Below, piece by piece: positions 1-12,800 of a DNA stretch of 64,000 nt. The position numbers and the translations under genes are program-made. Source of the stretch: Symsagittifera roscoffensis (Eukaryota > Xenacoelomorpha > Acoela > Convolutidae); NCBI RefSeq assembly GCF_963678635.1, contig NC_087069.1, positions 10,251,206 to 10,315,205 on the forward strand, written 5' to 3'. Below the pieces are notes generated by a model. The model ran no database searches. It was not told the DNA's origin and was given only the letters and a program-made list of their open reading frames with translations. Within the stretch, counting starts at the first letter, position 1; each line of letters starts with the position of its first letter.

Positions 1-78
1 GCACAAACTAGTTGATGTTCGGGTTATCCCAACCTTAATTACGCAATACCATTGCCTGAATTGTTTTAGATGTAAAAC

Positions 79-240
79 ATGAAGCTTCTAACTCACAACT
101 TGATGCAATCTCACGTCAAAGGCGTCAAAAACGGATACCCTTTCAAACTAGAAGTTACAATTAAGAAGATTAACGATATTGATTTCAACCCTGATTTTGT
201 GACGCGCATGATGGAAAAGATTGACTGGAAAGTTTTGAAG
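79..240 (+). CDS. TRMT112: TRMT112 exon 1
   Basis: It encodes 54 residues from the ATG at 79 and ends in phase 0 at ...TTG AAG. The next bases are GCAGGC, so there is no GT donor here. An alternative end at 244 (GCAG|GCAAAA) pairs with an acceptor at 784-785 and changes only one or two residues. Using the upstream GT at 229 would remove four residues that align with the human protein. Confidence 0.85.
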
Positions 241-2911
241 GCAGGCAAAATTTGAAGCTGCTAATTTTGATTAATGCGACACACTAAACTTCTTTATTTT
301 GCAAATATTTTTCAAATAAAATTCAAAAGCTTTGTTGGCCTTTTTTTAGGTCGACCAAATTGATTTTGCGAGTCTAACAAGAACATTATAACGACTTCAT
401 TTTTGCAAAAATTTCTAGCGCCGCTGGCAAGTTTTTGGGAACTTTTGTCTAAAAAAAATTGCGTTAGTTTGTCTAAAAAATCAGTTCTTATTAGCGCCTT
501 AAGAAATTTTTTTTAGGTTGGTGGTCGGACGAAAGTAGATATCTTAAAATAAGACCAAAGGGAGGATTCGTTGGTTGGTAAGGGGTTCTTAAAATCCACT
601 CGTGCTTCAAACGTACTGCATGATTTTGTGGGACCATAATTTTTGGGTCGTTTTGTTTGTATTTCACTGTCAGAGAGGTTTTTCAAAAATAACTCCAAGA
701 ATGTGGTCAACCAGTTGGTAATCATGGGACTTGTATTTTTTATTGTTGAATCAAAATTATCGAATTGATGAAATGTATTAGGAAGCAGCTGAACAATGCT
801 ACTCAACCGAAATAGAATCTGGCGAAGAAATGAATCCGAAAGTGAAACTGTTGCCAGATGAACCGCCACAGAACATTAATGGTTAGTTGCATTTTTATTC
901 TCAATGGTTAGAAAATTAATGGTACGTTGTGGGATCTAGTTACAATCTCCTACTTTTAACGAAAGGGGGTGGGATTGTTAAGTAGATTTAAATTGACGAG
1001 TTTGCGACCAATCAGAATGCAGCGAAATTAGAATTTTCAAAAGAAAATTCTGGTGGCAATTTACTGTATTTATTTATAGGAGTGAAAATTTTTTTTAGAT
1101 ACAAAAGGGGCAGATTGTTAAGTAGATACAAGTTATATTCTTACCATCCTTTGCTATAATGTTCTGATGATTGAAACTTTTCTGCAGAATTCATGTCGTA
1201 ATACTTTGGAATTATTGGTGTTTTCATTAAAGCTGAAAAAGGCAGCTTTCTGTTCGTAAGTATTTGTATTTAAAAGTATCCAAAAAATCGAAAGATATGT
1301 TAATGTGATTAAATTTTTGAGCCCTTGCTGACCAATAAAAAAGTTATTTTTTTATTTTACGATGTGGTATGTCATTACACTTGCGAAAGCAAGTGCCTTT
1401 TAATCTGGAGCTAGACGTTTTATCCCTTTAACAAAATTCTTTACAAATTTCAATTGGCTTTGTTATTGAATCTTCACAAATTCCTGTTTCCTTGTCACTT
1501 GGCATAGTGGTAATGCCGTCGCCTTTGAACCCTTAGGTCTGGGGTTTGAGTCTCGTCCGGACCCCCTATTTTTGCAGTATTTATGCAATTGAAAAAGTTT
1601 CGCTGATCATCGAATTGTCGGATTTTCCTTTGTCTGCTCAAGTTTTATCAGCTTAGTAGTCACATCACACATCTTGCTTGTGCTGTCCGCAACTTTTATT
1701 GCAGTGGCAAGTGTAATTCTTCGAAGTTTCAGGGAGGGTGGACTTGAAACTTTTTAGTTTTTGTTTAATCATGTTTTCTTGGCTCAACAGGAGTCTGCTC
1801 AAAGATCGCCGGATTAGCTGCCACATCAAGGGTTTTCTTTTTGTTTAAGCAACTTTCACTATAGTTGCAAGTGCAAGTGTTGTTCATTGTAGTTTCAGGT
1901 GGGACTTAAAACTTGAACGATTTTTTATTAAATCATATTTTTTCGTCTCAACTTTTGTCTGCTCAAAGATTGTCGGCTTTGTTTCCTCTTCATAATTTTT
2001 ATTCTGTTGCTTATTTCATATGCAAAGGTCTGACAATTTTTCCCAGAATGAACTTCCATCGAGACATAAGAAAATTTAAATTTTTTGTTTAACTAGGTTT
2101 TTTCATTGTTTTTCTTATGTTTTTTAATGATTTTGTTGTATCGGAATTGGTGCGAAGCTCCGTTTGCCCCTGTGTAAGAAAAATGAGGAAACGACTAATC
2201 TCGGTGTCGACAGCATTTTAGTCACGACTCCAGCTTTTTTTTCCTATTAGCTCTATTTCGCTCAAGTTTTGTTTCAAGGCCAAAATGAGATCCACAGGTG
2301 TTTTCAGTTATATATGTAAAACGTTAACCACATATGTGGCGCACCTGGAAGTGATTGTGCCTAGCATTTATATGATAGCTGGTTCAATTCGCATGTGCCC
2401 TATAAAATATTTACTTTTAGAGCTCTGTAAGATAGTCGTAGCTTAATTAACCTTTAATAATTAACCCCCGGTTTGGCTGGTGGTTATTTTCCTGTTTGCC
2501 AATCATTTCCCTGCAATTTAACATTTTGAATTCGTTTGAAGATTGAAGAAGGTAATCACTCGCCAATATGCATGTCAGAAAAGTTGTAAAAAACTGTTTC
2601 TTTGTTCACGTTTGTTTGCCATTTAGAACAGCACGTCATTTTAAATAGGCTTTCCTGAATCAAACTTTAGGAATGTTCGAAGAAAGAACTGAAAAAGAGC
2701 CTGGCTGGTTAATTTGAAAACGTGTCCAGTTGTTTCTGTTGCAGACTCGGGCGACTCTGAATACAGCGAGGACTTCCTCAGACTGGTCCACCATGCTCTG
2801 ATGGAAATTGAGGTGCAAGAGGGCTTCCTGGTGTGTCCCGAATCAGGCAGGAAGTTCAAGGTCACACGAGGTATTCCCAATATGCTACTCACAGAGCAGG
2901 AAACAAAGTAA
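79..2911 (+). CDS. TRMT112: TRMT112, methyltransferase activator (3 exons)
   Basis: Small zinc-ribbon/Trm112 protein that binds and activates SAM-dependent methyltransferases acting on tRNA, 18S rRNA and release factor eRF1. Exons 79-240, 782-881 and 2745-2911 join in frame to 142 codons plus TAA; human TRMT112 is about 125 aa. The N-terminus MKLLTHNLMQSHVKGV and the C-terminal segment with CPESGR and RGIPNMLL are family hallmarks. The usual pair of N-terminal zinc cysteines seen in yeast is absent, as in animal orthologues. Intron 1 (241-781) needs a GC donor. An acceptor-like TTGTTTTAG ends at 69, nine bases before the ATG, so a short 5' UTR intron or a trans-spliced leader is possible. mLST8 follows on the same strand, 0.8 kb downstream. 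Identification rests on recalled family sequence and is confident. Confidence 0.93.
241..781 (+). other. TRMT112 intron 1 with an antisense dispersed-repeat copy
   Basis: GC-AG intron. Positions about 330-480 match, in reverse complement, the dispersed repeat found at 36650-36955 and 44945-45178; the shared landmark is TTTTAGGTCGACCAAATTGA. No other coding signal seen. Confidence 0.5.
782..881 (+). CDS. TRMT112: TRMT112 exon 2
   Basis: It follows the acceptor GTATTAG at 780-781 and starts with EAAEQCYSTEIESGEE. It ends in phase 1 before the donor GTTAGT at 882. The Glu/Pro-rich linker (LLPDEPPQN) corresponds to the variable middle of the family and is longer than in human. Confidence 0.85.
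1497..1565 (+). repeat. tRNA-derived SINE head
   Basis: A-box-like TTGGCATAGTGGTAATGCC and B-box-like GGTTTGAGTCTCG (1543-1555), spaced as in a tRNA gene. It does not fold into a full cloverleaf by eye, so I call a SINE rather than a functional tRNA. Confidence 0.5.
2334..2402 (+). repeat. tRNA-derived SINE head
   Basis: A-box-like TGGCGCACCTGGAAGTGAT and B-box GGTTCAATTCG at 2381-2391. A tail-like GCGAAGCTCC motif of the same repeat superfamily lies upstream at about 2152. Confidence 0.45.
2745..2911 (+). CDS. TRMT112: TRMT112 exon 3
   Basis: It follows TTTCTGTTGCAG and encodes the C-terminal zinc-ribbon-like half, including LRLVHHALMEIEV and CPESGR, ending TEQETK then TAA at 2909-2911. 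This is the most conserved part of the protein and fixes the identification. Confidence 0.95.
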
Positions 2912-3712
2912 AGAGAAGAGAGAGGAAAAACTGTTTTTGAATCTCTCAATCTCAATGTTCCTCTCTTAATCTGGTGCAGTTTTGATGATAGATAGATTTG
3001 TTGATGGTTTTGATTTTTTTTATGCTGAAAAGTTAAGTTTATCTTTGTTTTTGAAGCTATGTTCACGATCAGCTCGCAGCTGGTAATTGCCTTGTACTAT
3101 TTTTCGAGAGCGGTTTTTACAGAGGTGCAGATATTGAGAACCCAATCTGTTATTATATATCGATGGGTCTCGTGTTTGATTTGGGTTTTGGTTTCGAGCT
3201 CAGTGAAATCTAAGTCTGATGAAACCTAAGTCTTGCTTAGTTTTCTTTGAAATCGTAAACAAAATATTACCCGACAATATATTCTGGATAAGCGTTGAAA
3301 TTGGCACCGTTTTCTCTTATAGGTGACTCTTTAGGAACTCTCAGTTAAAAAACATAATTGACATAGCTATGGTGGAAAAAGAATATGGTCGAATATAGCT
3401 ATGGTCGAATCATTCCCACCACGCCCCCCCCTCCCCTGGTTGGTCCTGCATTGAGTAGGACCGAGGGCAATAAAAAAGTTGAATGGACTGACTGAACGTA
3501 TTTGCTTTCTATACCTCAAAACGTAATATCACCAAATTGATCATGCTTATTTTTCTTCAAGTTAATTTTTAGTATTTTCTAGCATTTTGCCTTTTAGAGC
3601 TTCTTTCTGCCGTATTTTTTTTGCTTGTTGAGAAGCTTAGCTTATTTTTCTATGTAATCAATAATCTACAATTTTTTTGCAATTGATTGGACGCATTTCC
3701 AGATATAGTAAT
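2912..3712 (+). other. Intergenic spacer TRMT112-mLST8
   Basis: 0.8 kb separate the TRMT112 stop from the mLST8 ATG, both on +. It holds a candidate polyadenylation signal AATAAA at about 3469 and a pyrimidine-rich stretch leading to the acceptor-like TTTCCAG at 3702. No promoter element or CpG-rich tract is evident. Short same-strand spacing plus an acceptor before the ATG would fit an operon with trans-splicing, but a separate promoter with a 5' UTR intron is equally possible. Confidence 0.4.
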
Positions 3713-3898
3713 ATGACACCCAGTGTAGCATCTAACAGACTGGCTTCAAATCCTGCCCCTGGCGGCTCAGCTGGACATCACAGCTCACCCAGTGACATAG
3801 TGCTGGTCACTTCCAGTTATGACCGGACGGTGCGTTTCTGGAACCCAGAGTCGCTCCAGAGCGGAATTCCATATAGGGAGATACAACACGCAGACTCA
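3713..3898 (+). CDS. MLST8: mLST8 exon 1 (coding)
   Basis: The ATG at 3713 lies 11 bases after an acceptor-like TTTCCAG (3696-3702). An earlier in-frame start would lie across that acceptor and has no ATG. It encodes a low-complexity Ser/Pro/Gly N-terminus, then blade 1 ([13 protein letters not shown]), and ends phase 0 before GTAAGT. Confidence 0.9.
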
Positions 3899-6800
3899 GT
3901 AAGTGGTATATTTTCCGACCATTTGACGAAGTGGGAAGGAACTGTTGCGGCTCTTTACATGTCCCCATCTTCAAATTTAATTTTGAAAAGCTTATTTAAC
4001 ATTGTGATAATGCAATGAAATTTGGCATGGTGAACAAACTAATAATTGTGAACAGATTCATACTTGAAGTCGTGACGTCACGCATTTAGCATTTGCTTCA
4101 GATTCAAAAAGTCGTGAAATGTAAAAAAAAACCCTGCCGAGAGAAATTTTTCGGAAATTGACCGTTTTTCAGAGACTAACTTAGGATCAATTCAGCAAAC
4201 TCACCCCCCCCCCCTCCCCCCGTAATGACCAATTGAGCTATCCCTCCCCCCAAGCAAAGACGGTAAAACGCTACAAAAAGACGTCAGCAAGTAGATGGTT
4301 GATGTGCTCGTAGCACGCAATCCATTGACCGACAAAAATTTATTTCATCTGATTATCGAGAAAAATTTTTTGCTTTTTTTGGGCGACCATTGCCTCATCG
4401 AGGAAAGAGAGTTACCAGGGTTGGTGGGTGCTCTAGCCTTGTATCTGATTAGCAAAAACTGTTCTCCGCAGCATCCTAATACTTTACGCAATAGCATTTT
4501 TTTACTTTTGACCGAAAAAAGTAGCTTTATTCGCCTCAGTTTTATTGATTCTTTTTCACTCTGAATGTAGTTTTTGAGCTTTGATGTTGTTATTTTTGGC
4601 GTTCATCATTCTCTGGAAAATCTGCTTCATGATTTCGTATCATTCAAACTATGTTCAAGTGGTTGTAAACTTGTCTCAAGTACCTATTGTGCTATCCCCC
4701 GAAAATCTCGAAGTTAATCGCGAAAACCTCAAAGTAAGAAAATAAATCCAGGCCATAAGTGTTAATATTGACCGATCAGATAATAAGCAGATGAGGTTTC
4801 AAGACTGTAAATTTTTTAAACTAATTTGAGTGGACGGATTGTTTGATTCAGTGTTAATCAACGAAGTGGTCTATGTATTTTATAGGTCGTGGTGATTACG
4901 CCTCAAAAGGCATAATTCGGTGGCATAAATTTCAATTTTTCATTGAAACTCGAGAACTTTCAATAAAAGAATTTTCCTCATTTTTATAAGGATCAAAAAC
5001 TAATGATCAAAACTATCAATTACTTCAAAACAAATGTTGAAAGACAACTGTGCTAGAACAGTTGATCACAAGAAACTAATCAGTAACAGCAAGTTGTTGT
5101 TTTTGATAGGTATCCTTCTAAACTGCTTTCAAACACAATGTTAATCGACAATTTTACTACTTTTCGCACCTAGTTCACAAATCAACTTCTGTCGACACTT
5201 TTTTCAATACAAATGTTTTACGGAGTATATGCCATTTGGGAAATTTTGATTTTTATGTCATTTGAGACGGAATCCATAATTCTCAAATTGCATTAAAATA
5301 TGTGCGAGGACGAGCTCTCATTTGACCCCTAGCTTAAAGTCTGCTACAGCCTGGCCAATTTTGGCTACTATAGTTGTACCACGAGAAAAATTTTTCCAAT
5401 TAGCTTAAATTCCTTGCAACAGATACATCAATTTCACATCAGAGAACCTTATTATGAACAGGTGATCAAAGTAGTAAAGTTGTCAATTCAATCGTTGCCA
5501 ATTCAATTGTTGCCAAGTTGTCAATTCAACTACATAAAACTGGTATTTTGAAATGTATAGAAATATTTTTAGGAGGCAATTTAAACCAGTTTTTAAAGAA
5601 AACAAGACTGCTCGTATATCAGGGCAACGACCTGAATGTTTCGACTGTCCCTTAATTTATATCGAATAGTTTTTGGGAAAAGAAAGTATTGAAAACCTAT
5701 AAATTTTGGAAAATGTCAATGTCTAAAATTTTCGGTCGCACGAAATTAATACAAGACTGCTCGTATCAGGGCGAATCCCTGAATGTTCCGACTGCCCATT
5801 AAGGTTTATGGAGCAGTAATATCATTAAAAAATTAAAAGTAATTAAACAAAATGAAATTTTTTTTTTCAAAAATTTGAAATTATTTTATAAAAATCATTC
5901 CCCCACACGCCATAAAAAGTACAAAAGGATAGATTTCGCTACTTGTAACAAATCAATTATGGCAAATAAGCTTCGTTAAACCAATTTGAAACGATTTCTA
6001 AGACGGATTAACTCTCCGCTTACGCGTTAATAGCGCGAAATTTATCGCGCGTTAATTGTCCCAAATTGGCCAAAATGGCAATCTTTAAACCCCCATAACT
6101 TTACGAAAAATGATCACAGGTGAAATATCTTTTCAAATTTGAGCTCAGGACAACAATACCTTTCGAATGATATAAAAAATTCCGTCAAAAATGGCTAGTT
6201 AAAAAGTCGAAATTTGTCTGAAGAAAAACAAAAACCCACCCCGAGCACAAATATTCCGTAACTTTCGTATCGAAAGTCGGAACAATAACCATTTAGCTAG
6301 CCTCAATTCAATTTGGAATGATTTTGTTGTGCGGGATAATTCGCCACGCATAAATAATTCGCGTTACGCTCTCAGCATTATGAATAAACTCTTCAAAGCG
6401 CAAATAATTTAGTCCAGAACATGGCAAATTTAGCAATTTGCAAACCCCAGTACTTAACAAAAAATAATTGGAGGTAAAATATCTCTTTACATTTGAACTC
6501 AGAAAGTCGATATCTTTAATGAGGTATAAAAAAATTTTGCTGAAAATTACTTTTTCGATCGGTGAAAATTGACTGAATAAAAAAACTACACCGAGCATAA
6601 ATATACCGTTTTCTTGGAAAGTCGGAACAATTAAAAAAGAACCTTTTTGTTTCAGCAAGTGAATTGCATGGCCATTTCTCCGGACAGAAGGTTTCTAGCT
6701 TGTGGAGGTATGACTCATTGTCTCTTTTCCAGTTTCCCAACCCTTCGTAAATTTGCCATACAAAAGTGTCCAATGTTTTTCAAATGGCACTATGAATACA

Positions 6801-9800
6801 AATAGAGATGTTCAAATCTGTGTTCTCTCGTACGAGCTCATCTATTTTTAGTTAGGTTGACTCAAGGTGTAGACATTTTGGCTGTCATTCTGGGTTTGTT
6901 TTAGGCTACCAGCACGTGCAGCTCTACGACTTTGTTGGAGCAGGAGCAGTGGGTGGTCCTCTGGGAACAGGTACTGATTTAGAAGTTTGTTTCATTGCTC
7001 AGAGTTGATCTGTCAATTTGAAAAGACGGCTCTTTTCCAGTTCCCCCCTCCTTTCAAATTCAATTTTGAAAAGTCTATTTAACGTTGTCGTAATGCAATG
7101 AAATTAAGCGTGGTGAACAAATCGACAACTGTGAACAGATTTGTTCTTCATACTTTACAGCGTAAAATCACGCATTTAGCCGTAATAAAACGTAAAACAA
7201 ACATAACTCGGTATTTTGAAAGGGGGGAACTGGAAAAGAGCCGAAAAGACAGTTGTGCGTAACATAATTAAAGATTCAATAGTTTTACTTGCATAACTAT
7301 TTTAAATGGTTTGTTTTTTGCAACTTTTTTGGTAAGTTTAAAGGCAATCTAAGCAATCTCACCCCTGAATAACAATCTCGCCCCTGAATAGACAAAGGGA
7401 ACAATCGCCCCCTTAAATTACCCGGCAATTTCAAGCAGTAAGGCATTCATTTGCCATACTCTAGTCTGAATGGCTGAAAAATTTTACTTTTAACCAAGTT
7501 AAAGATTCTCCTCCCTAATTTCATTTAGGCGGGAGATAGTTCACGTGGTCCAGTCTTAGTAAACAAACAATTGTTCACGCCCAACTTTGATTGTTGTAAA
7601 GTGCAGTTCAAATTCATTTGCTGAAAGAAAAGGTAAATTGTCCAAAAAACCTAAAGACCTCTAGTTACAAAAATGGACCTAAATTTTTTGAATGCTCTGT
7701 GGAATAAAAAATTATCTATTGATCCAATTTTCTCAATACGAGTTAGTTTAATGAAATCATAAATCACAAAAAGTTATTGAAATGCAAAGCGCTGAAGCGT
7801 TAGGTATATTTATCCCCGAAACTTGAACTTTGAAAACTGCAAAAAAATATATATATTTTTCAGTTTTCTTGAGTTCATTGGCATTCTTTTTAATAAATTA
7901 CGAATTGTTGCATGTTAGGAATGGTTGCCCTACCATTTTCAGGGTCAATGTGGAATGCGTCTATTTGGATATTGGAAACTTTTTAGCAGTCAAGATTGGT
8001 CTCATACTGATTCTATGCTTGAACTAAAATTATATCAGTTCCTTTTGCGTCAAAAAATACCTGTTTTTCTTCCATAATCATCGCATTTTCTAACGGTGGT
8101 ATGAACACGTTGTGATTAAAAGATAACCAAATAGTTTGTAAATTGAATATTTTCAAAACTGATATACATTACTTGGTTTCAGCGTTCTTGAGGTTTTTCT
8201 TGGTGTTATTTTTTGCTGAAGGGGAAATTTGTATCTTAAGACTCGAAAAAAATTGGCCCGAGATTACGACAGAATTGAACTCCAACGGAAACACGATGAT
8301 TTCACGGGCTTTTGATTTCTGTAATTTTTTCTATTCTTGCAAAAAAAGTAAGGTCCTCGAAAAAGTTTGAGTATGGTTTTTTTTGTTTTACAGGCAGAGT
8401 TTACGGAACTTGTTTTTCTGAGTTGACTCCACTTATGTAAATCTCACAATTTTCACCAACTCGATTTGTCAAATTTTCATTTTTTGTTTTTTTTTTCTCC
8501 TTTTTTGGCTTGATAGTTTTGGCCTATATTACATTGGCTTAGGGGCCTCATATTGCGTCGTTCGATAAGATAAGCAAAAAAAAGTTTTCTGTGTGTTTGT
8601 GTTTTTAAGGTGAGGGGGCCTTGTTTGTCTTTTTCTTGATTTTTTCGACTTAATAGGTTTCGGCCTATATTATATTGGCATAGTGGACTCATATTGCGTC
8701 GTTCGTCAAATGAAGTACCTTTTTTTCTGTATGTGTTTTGGGGGTGAGAGGTTTTAATGACTTTTTGACGTTTTATTACTTTTAAATTTTTTTTCGTTTT
8801 TGATAAGTTTTCCTTGTTTTTTGGCTCTAAGTTGCGGCCTAAATTATATCAGCTTAGTAGCCTCATATTGTTTCATTTGACGAGCGAATAATTTGTTTTT
8901 CTTATGTGTGTGTATATGTGTTTGGCTGTGAGTTGCACTTAATGAGTTTTTTCAAGTCTTGTTGAGTTTTTTTCGTCTCTCAGGATTTCTGCTGGAGTTT
9001 TTTCGGTTTTGTTACCTCTTAATAAATTTCCTTTCGATGCCTATCTTACATTCTTGTGTATTGGAACGTTTTTGGTTCAAAAATAGCCTTATTTATTTTG
9101 ATACATTTATTTTTTTCGACGTTTTTGAATTTTTATGATTTTTGCTTCGCCTCGGTGTTCAAGGTTGCCTCATCAACGGAAAAAGACGCATCAATTACAG
9201 AACGATTTAGGTTCAACTGTTTTTGAAAATATGATGTAAATCGCATAATTTAGTTTATATTGTTGTTTAATTGCCTAAATATCCTTGACTGACTGAACTT
9301 AGTTGCATTTTTCAGTTTAAAAAAATTTGAAAAACGCCTTGTATATTTTCCAGATTTTGCAATGCAAAGATATTGTGATAAACAACATGAATTTTATTCA
9401 CAACATTAGATACTTGCACAGTTCTCATAATGACAAGCCTCACAACACAATTTTAAAGGCCTTCCTATTTCTAGCCGGTTACTGTGCAAGTAGCACAGAA
9501 TGTTACAACCACAGTCTTGGGAAAATACAATTTTTTTTTCAAATTAGTGTCTTTTTTTCTGCATGGTGTGATAAAAAGATCAAAAAAAAAGAAATTAGGC
9601 ATATTTGACAGTCATAATGATGAAGGCCATTCGGAAAACAGTTTTTGAAGAAAATTGACTAGAAAAACGAAAAAAGGGTTGAAAAAACCTTTATTTTTAA
9701 CCTTTATTTCCAAAAGGGCGCTAAAAACTCCAAAAACTACTTTCATTTGAGTACTACTAAGTTTTCACGGCTTAAATAAGCTATTGTAAGCCTACACGCT

Positions 9801-12800
9801 CACACCATATTAGTTCGAAATTAGACAATAAATCGAAAATTTCAAACCGGTTTTGCTCGACACTGAAAAATTTTTTACATTTTTAAATGTTCGAATCATT
9901 ATTGAAAGGGCTCTATTATGCTATATCGCTCGACCCATTCCGATAAATAATTGTGGTACCTGATTTTGCGTGGAAATTAGAAAGAAAAAACTAAAACACA
10001 TCCGAATACGAAGTTCAGCCCCATTTTTCAAATGGTCGGAACAATAACTTAACTTTCGTTTGGCTTATATGCTCGGCTCATGCTTAAAGTTGATAAGCTT
10101 CAACACTCCGATATATTTTATTGTTCAAGTGGAGCTGCATAATAGATTATATAATCTGTTAGTAGATTACACAATAGATTACGTAAGTTGCGTTAGGTGG
10201 AGTGCCAGCAGCTGGAGGCAGGGTGATGAAGTTCAATGGCTTCAGCAAGAACATCATGCAATTGGGATTCCAAGAGGAAGCCAGTTGGATGTACACGGTG
10301 GGAGAAGACGGAACTGTGCGTATATGGGAGATACGGTAAGTCATTGTTGTCATACTTTTGTCTTAAAATTTAGAAGATTTAGAATTGTTTGATAATGTGA
10401 AATACGGCATAAGCAATGCAAACCCTTAAAAGATCATACAGAAGGACTTTGAGCTCATCGAATTTTAACTCTGAAATTATCAAGGCTTTGGCGCCCAGTC
10501 TCTTCCATTCGCGGCCTATTTACAAATATCGATCTGTTCTTAAAAGTGTTGGTCAAAATGGGCGATAAAATGGTGGAGTTTCTGAGGCATTTTACCTCTC
10601 AGACCATCCTGCTCATGTTTTTTTTTTATTTCAGATGATGTTTTGTTAATAATTTAAGGGTTCTCTGTAATGATGGCGAAGTTCGAGTCTAATTTCGACT
10701 CAACTAACGTACATTTTTGGTTTCTAGAGAGGACTCCTCTTCGCCTGTGTTGAAACACGACCTGAAATGTGGGGGGCCCGCCAATTGTGCGGTGCTGCAC
10801 CCTAACCAGATTGAACTGATTGTGGGGGACCACCAGGGAACCATACACCTGCTAGATTTGTCCAAGTTAGTTACATTATCATTATATTATCATCATCATC
10901 TTTTTCACTGGGTTCTGAAGTGCACTCTCTCTTGAACTCGAGAAATTGCCATCGCCTTCTTTTGTTGAAACATTGGTGGATCATGCTCCCTCGCTCTTAA
11001 AGCGAGCTTAGGCTATGTTGAAAATTGTTGCCATTGAACACTGTGTAGGTATATATTAGTTAAATACATTATATACAACAATATATACATTAGGTACAGT
11101 AAACATACTACAGGAGAAAAAAAAATTAGTTTTCCACCAAAATCAAACAGTACTTGAAACATGATATTTCAAATAGTAGAGGTAAAATTCACGTATGGTA
11201 GAGGTTAAAAAATTTAGGTAAAAAGTTTGCCCACTCGAGGCGTTATAGAACTTGAGTTTTTCGACGGAAGCATCTCTTTGCAAAATTGCTATCACTTTCC
11301 AGATACTGGGATGCGATCCACTGAAATATGACTGATGTCATAATGTCAGCCCTCTACAGCATTTTTTTTCTGGCCAAACCGGATGATACCGTATCCCCTT
11401 GATTCCAAAGTGAAGGGAGAATAGGGCTTCTCGCTTCGCGACGGGACTTTTCATGTAATTGGATCCGAAATAAAGGCATAGCTCGTCAACTTTGCAATTT
11501 TTTCCGACTCTTTTATTGTGCGATCGCAAAGTATTTACATTTCCTGTTTTGTCGTATAAATATAATATTTCATCTTTTTCAAAAGCCAGTGAGGGTAATG
11601 TTTTAAGTGCTAAAGCGAACTCGTGATTTGTTTCGTAATCCTTTGTTTATCCGAGTTCCACTATTTTTCTCATGTAATTTGCTGAAAGATGAAAGAAATA
11701 TCCCGACAGCTTGGACTCTGAGAATTACGGTGGTAGTTTTTTCCGTTTTATTTGGAAGGGACTCATTTATCAAAGCGGGGGCTATTCCTGAAGACTAACA
11801 TGTATAGAGTAAAATTGATAAAAACATTTTTGAGGCAACTGAAAGTACCGTCATCCAGCAAAAAAAGTTGGATTTTTCTAGCACACGTAGCATTTTAGGG
11901 TCACCGAATAAATTAATCCCCTCGGACATTTTCACTGTCAATTCTTATTGTTTTTTTGAATAGATCGGGTATTTCGAAATTTCTGGTTGCTGGAGAGACT
12001 GTAAAACCTGTTCTCGATGCTCGCGCATTCGTTGTGCAGTTCGAACTAAATTTTCTTAAGTTGGTAAGGCTAGTTTTGTGGCAATGTCGTCTGTTATTGG
12101 CTGAAGTGCGGTTGCAGCTGCCACGATTGGGGTTGTATAATCGCTCAGATTCCTGATGTTTTTTTTAAAAACTAGTCGAGCACCAGGCTTTCCCGTTGAG
12201 TTATTGTGATTATGTTCGCCCCTATTTTCAATAAAATTGTCTTCATCCGTGATTGCTGTTGCTCGGCATTTGTGGGTTTGGTATTTTAAGCAGTTCCAGT
12301 TCGTAGTAGTTTTGTTTTGATACCACTAGTATTTAATTGTTTTTCGAAGGTAAGATAAAATGAAGGACGCTTCAAACGAAGGACGCTTCAAACATAGCTC
12401 ATAGAATGGTGGAACAATAGTTAAAGATTAAGGCATTATACTTTTTTTTCTATAAAACTCACAAACGAAGGACGCTTTAGACATGATAGCTCATAAAATG
12501 GTGTTACAATAGTTAAAAAGTAAGGCATTATAATTTTTTTTATAAAACTCACGAACGTCTTTTGTTGCCTTCAACGTGTACGTTATCTCTGTTTAAGCGC
12601 GTGAATGAGGGATTGTTTCTTTAGCTAATCGAAATGCAATTATTTTTGAGTGACTAAATGCATCTAATGAATGAAGAATTTCTCTGGCCTCAATTAGTAC
12701 ACTTAATCGGAATACTACTATGGTTGTAAAAGGTGCTTTATTTGAAACAAATTATCGGTATTAAAAGGGGGTCAAATTGTGCTGGGGTTATCTTGGTACG

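Larger units (their letters stand above)
882..2744 (+). other. TRMT112 intron 2, repeat-filled
   Basis: GT-AG intron with two tRNA-like SINE heads (1497-1565 and 2334-2402). Between them lies a degenerate array of about 150-bp units (roughly 1640-2190, recurring GTCTGCTCAAAGAT and TTTCAGGTGGGACTT). No ORF with coding character. Confidence 0.5.
3899..6655 (+). other. mLST8 intron 1
   Basis: It contains a decayed MITE copy (3948-4095), poly-C tracts at about 4203-4220, and a repeat unit at 5803-6290 followed by a diverged copy at 6300-6640. The upstream lead-in (5600-5800) has a duplicated AAGACTGCTCGTAT module. No coding signal seen. Confidence 0.5.
6971..10196 (+). other. mLST8 intron 3
   Basis: It contains a MITE (7027-7243), three units of a 110-170 bp module (8513-8935), and a foldback-related repeat (9500-10045) ending at about 10045. 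Nothing coding recognised. Confidence 0.5.

Noticed and set aside
229-240. GT donor at 229 for TRMT112 exon 1
   Set aside because: It would delete four residues that align without a gap to the human protein; the GC donor restores exact length.
2641-3066. 141-codon minus-strand open frame over TRMT112 exon 3
   Set aside because: It is the antisense shadow of a recognised exon and has no family resemblance.
10060-10392. Plus-strand frame of 110 codons around mLST8 exon 4
   Set aside because: It reads the exon in the wrong frame; the WD40 frame is the neighbouring one bounded by splice sites.
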